Source of the DNA: JAAYJK01 sp964501655
GTDB lineage: Bacteria > Bacillota > Syntrophomonadia > Syntrophomonadales > Syntrophomonadaceae
NCBI GenBank assembly: GCA_964501655.1
Contig: CAZCTN010000016.1
Location: 3,679-67,678 of the forward strand
Direction: 5' to 3'
Length of the DNA stretch: 64,000 nucleotides
In this document: piece after piece, positions 63,519-64,000 of the stretch
How positions within the stretch are numbered: the stretch's first letter is position 1
Layout: every line of letters begins with the position of its first letter
Program-made: the position numbers and the translations under genes
The notes under the pieces: generated by a model
The model's database searches: none
What the model saw: the letters and a program-made list of their open reading frames with translations, nothing else
Told to the model about the DNA's origin: nothing

Positions 63519-64000
63519 GTGCAGATATCCATGAGGTTTTCAGAATCCTCATCCGACCATGGCTGTAAAGAACTGGCTCTGCCCGGAAACCTGAGTGAAA
63601 GTACTGCTTTTCAAGAACTGGAAAATTTGATAGGGTTGGATGAGGTCAAAAAAACCCTGGCGGAATTGACTGCCTATTCATTGGTACAGAAAAAAAGAGA
63701 GGCCCAGCAATTGAAGAACTTGCCGCTGGTTATGCATATGGTGTTTAAGGGCAACCCCGGAACCGGCAAGACCACGGTGGCCAGGCTGCTGGGAAAAGTA
63801 TTGAATGACATGGGCATCCTGAGCAAGGGGCATCTGCTGGAGGTTGAGAGAGCCGACCTGGTTGGGGAGTATATAGGTCATACCGCTCAAAAGACCCGGG
63901 AGATGATAAAACAGTCCCTGGGCGGGATAATGTTCGTCGATGAAGCATATACTCTGTCACAGGGGGGGGAAAAAGATTTCGGCAAAGAGGCGGTGGCTAC
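63519..64000 (+). CDS. spoVK: Stage V sporulation protein K (AAA ATPase), N-terminal part
   Basis: The first 160 codons of a SpoVK/CbxX-family AAA ATPase. Seen: LIGLDEVKKTLAEL, Walker A FKGNPGTGKTTVAR, RADLVGEYIGHTAQKT, and Walker B GGIMFVDEAYTLSQGG. The gene continues past the window. GTG 63519 (alternative ATG 63531) follows AGGAGTGGTGGTAAA. It acts in spore maturation in other Firmicutes, implying a sporulating organism. Confidence 0.92.
   Translation, partial: MQISMRFSESSSDHGCKELALPGNLSESTAFQELENLIGLDEVKKTLAELTAYSLVQKKREAQQLKNLPLVMHMVFKGNPGTGKTTVARLLGKVLNDMGILSKGHLLEVERADLVGEYIGHTAQKTREMIKQSLGGIMFVDEAYTLSQGGEKDFGKEAVA

Noticed and set aside
1..64000. tRNA, rRNA or insertion sequences
   Set aside because: I read through the intergenic regions and saw no cloverleaf, rRNA segment or transposase; a dedicated search was not possible.

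Overview
The window looks like a draft-genome segment from a spore-forming, anaerobic clostridial Firmicute, most likely of the Syntrophomonas type. Reasons: a miaB - ylbF - mutS - mutL - miaA - hfq - spoVK housekeeping block, strong AAGGAGG/GAGGTG ribosome sites with many TTG and GTG starts, a clostridial agr peptide-signalling cassette, a fatty-acyl-CoA-ligase-like gene, and moderate GC. The genus assignment is inference. No rRNA, tRNA, CRISPR array or intact insertion sequence was seen. There are three 100-N assembly gaps. Two are flanked by identical 55-mers and are probably not missing sequence.

Layout. 1-4.8 kb: start of an ABC-transporter ATPase gene, a decayed RHS gene, a calcium-type P-ATPase, a truncated hydrolase and an isoprenylcysteine-methyltransferase-like membrane protein. 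4.8-20.3 kb: a large, poorly described envelope cluster. A divergent HTH-type regulator faces a small PH-like protein, two membrane proteins, a ~1746-residue secreted protein with a long [FY][DN]xxG pentapeptide array, three zinc-ribbon proteins, another membrane protein, LemA and a DUF2207 protein. I regard this as the best candidate for an undescribed system. 20.3-24.4 kb: thiamin operon thiC-thiM-thiE-thiD behind a promoter, TPP riboswitch and terminator, followed by a convergent small gene. 25-32.5 kb: acyl-CoA ligase, an unknown 895-residue protein, a PurF-like protein whose catalytic Cys is Ser, and an MFS exporter.

33-36 kb: an agr quorum-sensing cassette in the order agrC-agrB-agrA, followed by its own promoter with LytTR-type boxes and a 37-codon agrD. 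36.2-41.2 kb: a TtdAB-type tartrate dehydratase/fumarase, a beta-helix lipoprotein, and two small conserved genes. 41.4-48.7 kb: a CHASE4-PAS-GAF histidine kinase, an HD-GYP response regulator and a coiled-coil protein. 48.7-51.1 kb: a drug/bacteriocin-type ABC exporter with two duplicated permeases interrupted by a real gap.

51.4-64 kb: zinc-ribbon protein, miaB, ylbF-like, mutS (apparently CTG-started), a hydantoinase/oxoprolinase-like gene and a histone-deacetylase-fold gene inserted between mutS and mutL, mutL, an RsmJ-like methyltransferase, miaA, hfq, and the beginning of spoVK at the window edge. The tight ATGA overlaps and short spacings (agrC/B/A, ttdA/B, ABC ATPase/permease, hyuA/deacetylase) indicate translationally coupled operons.
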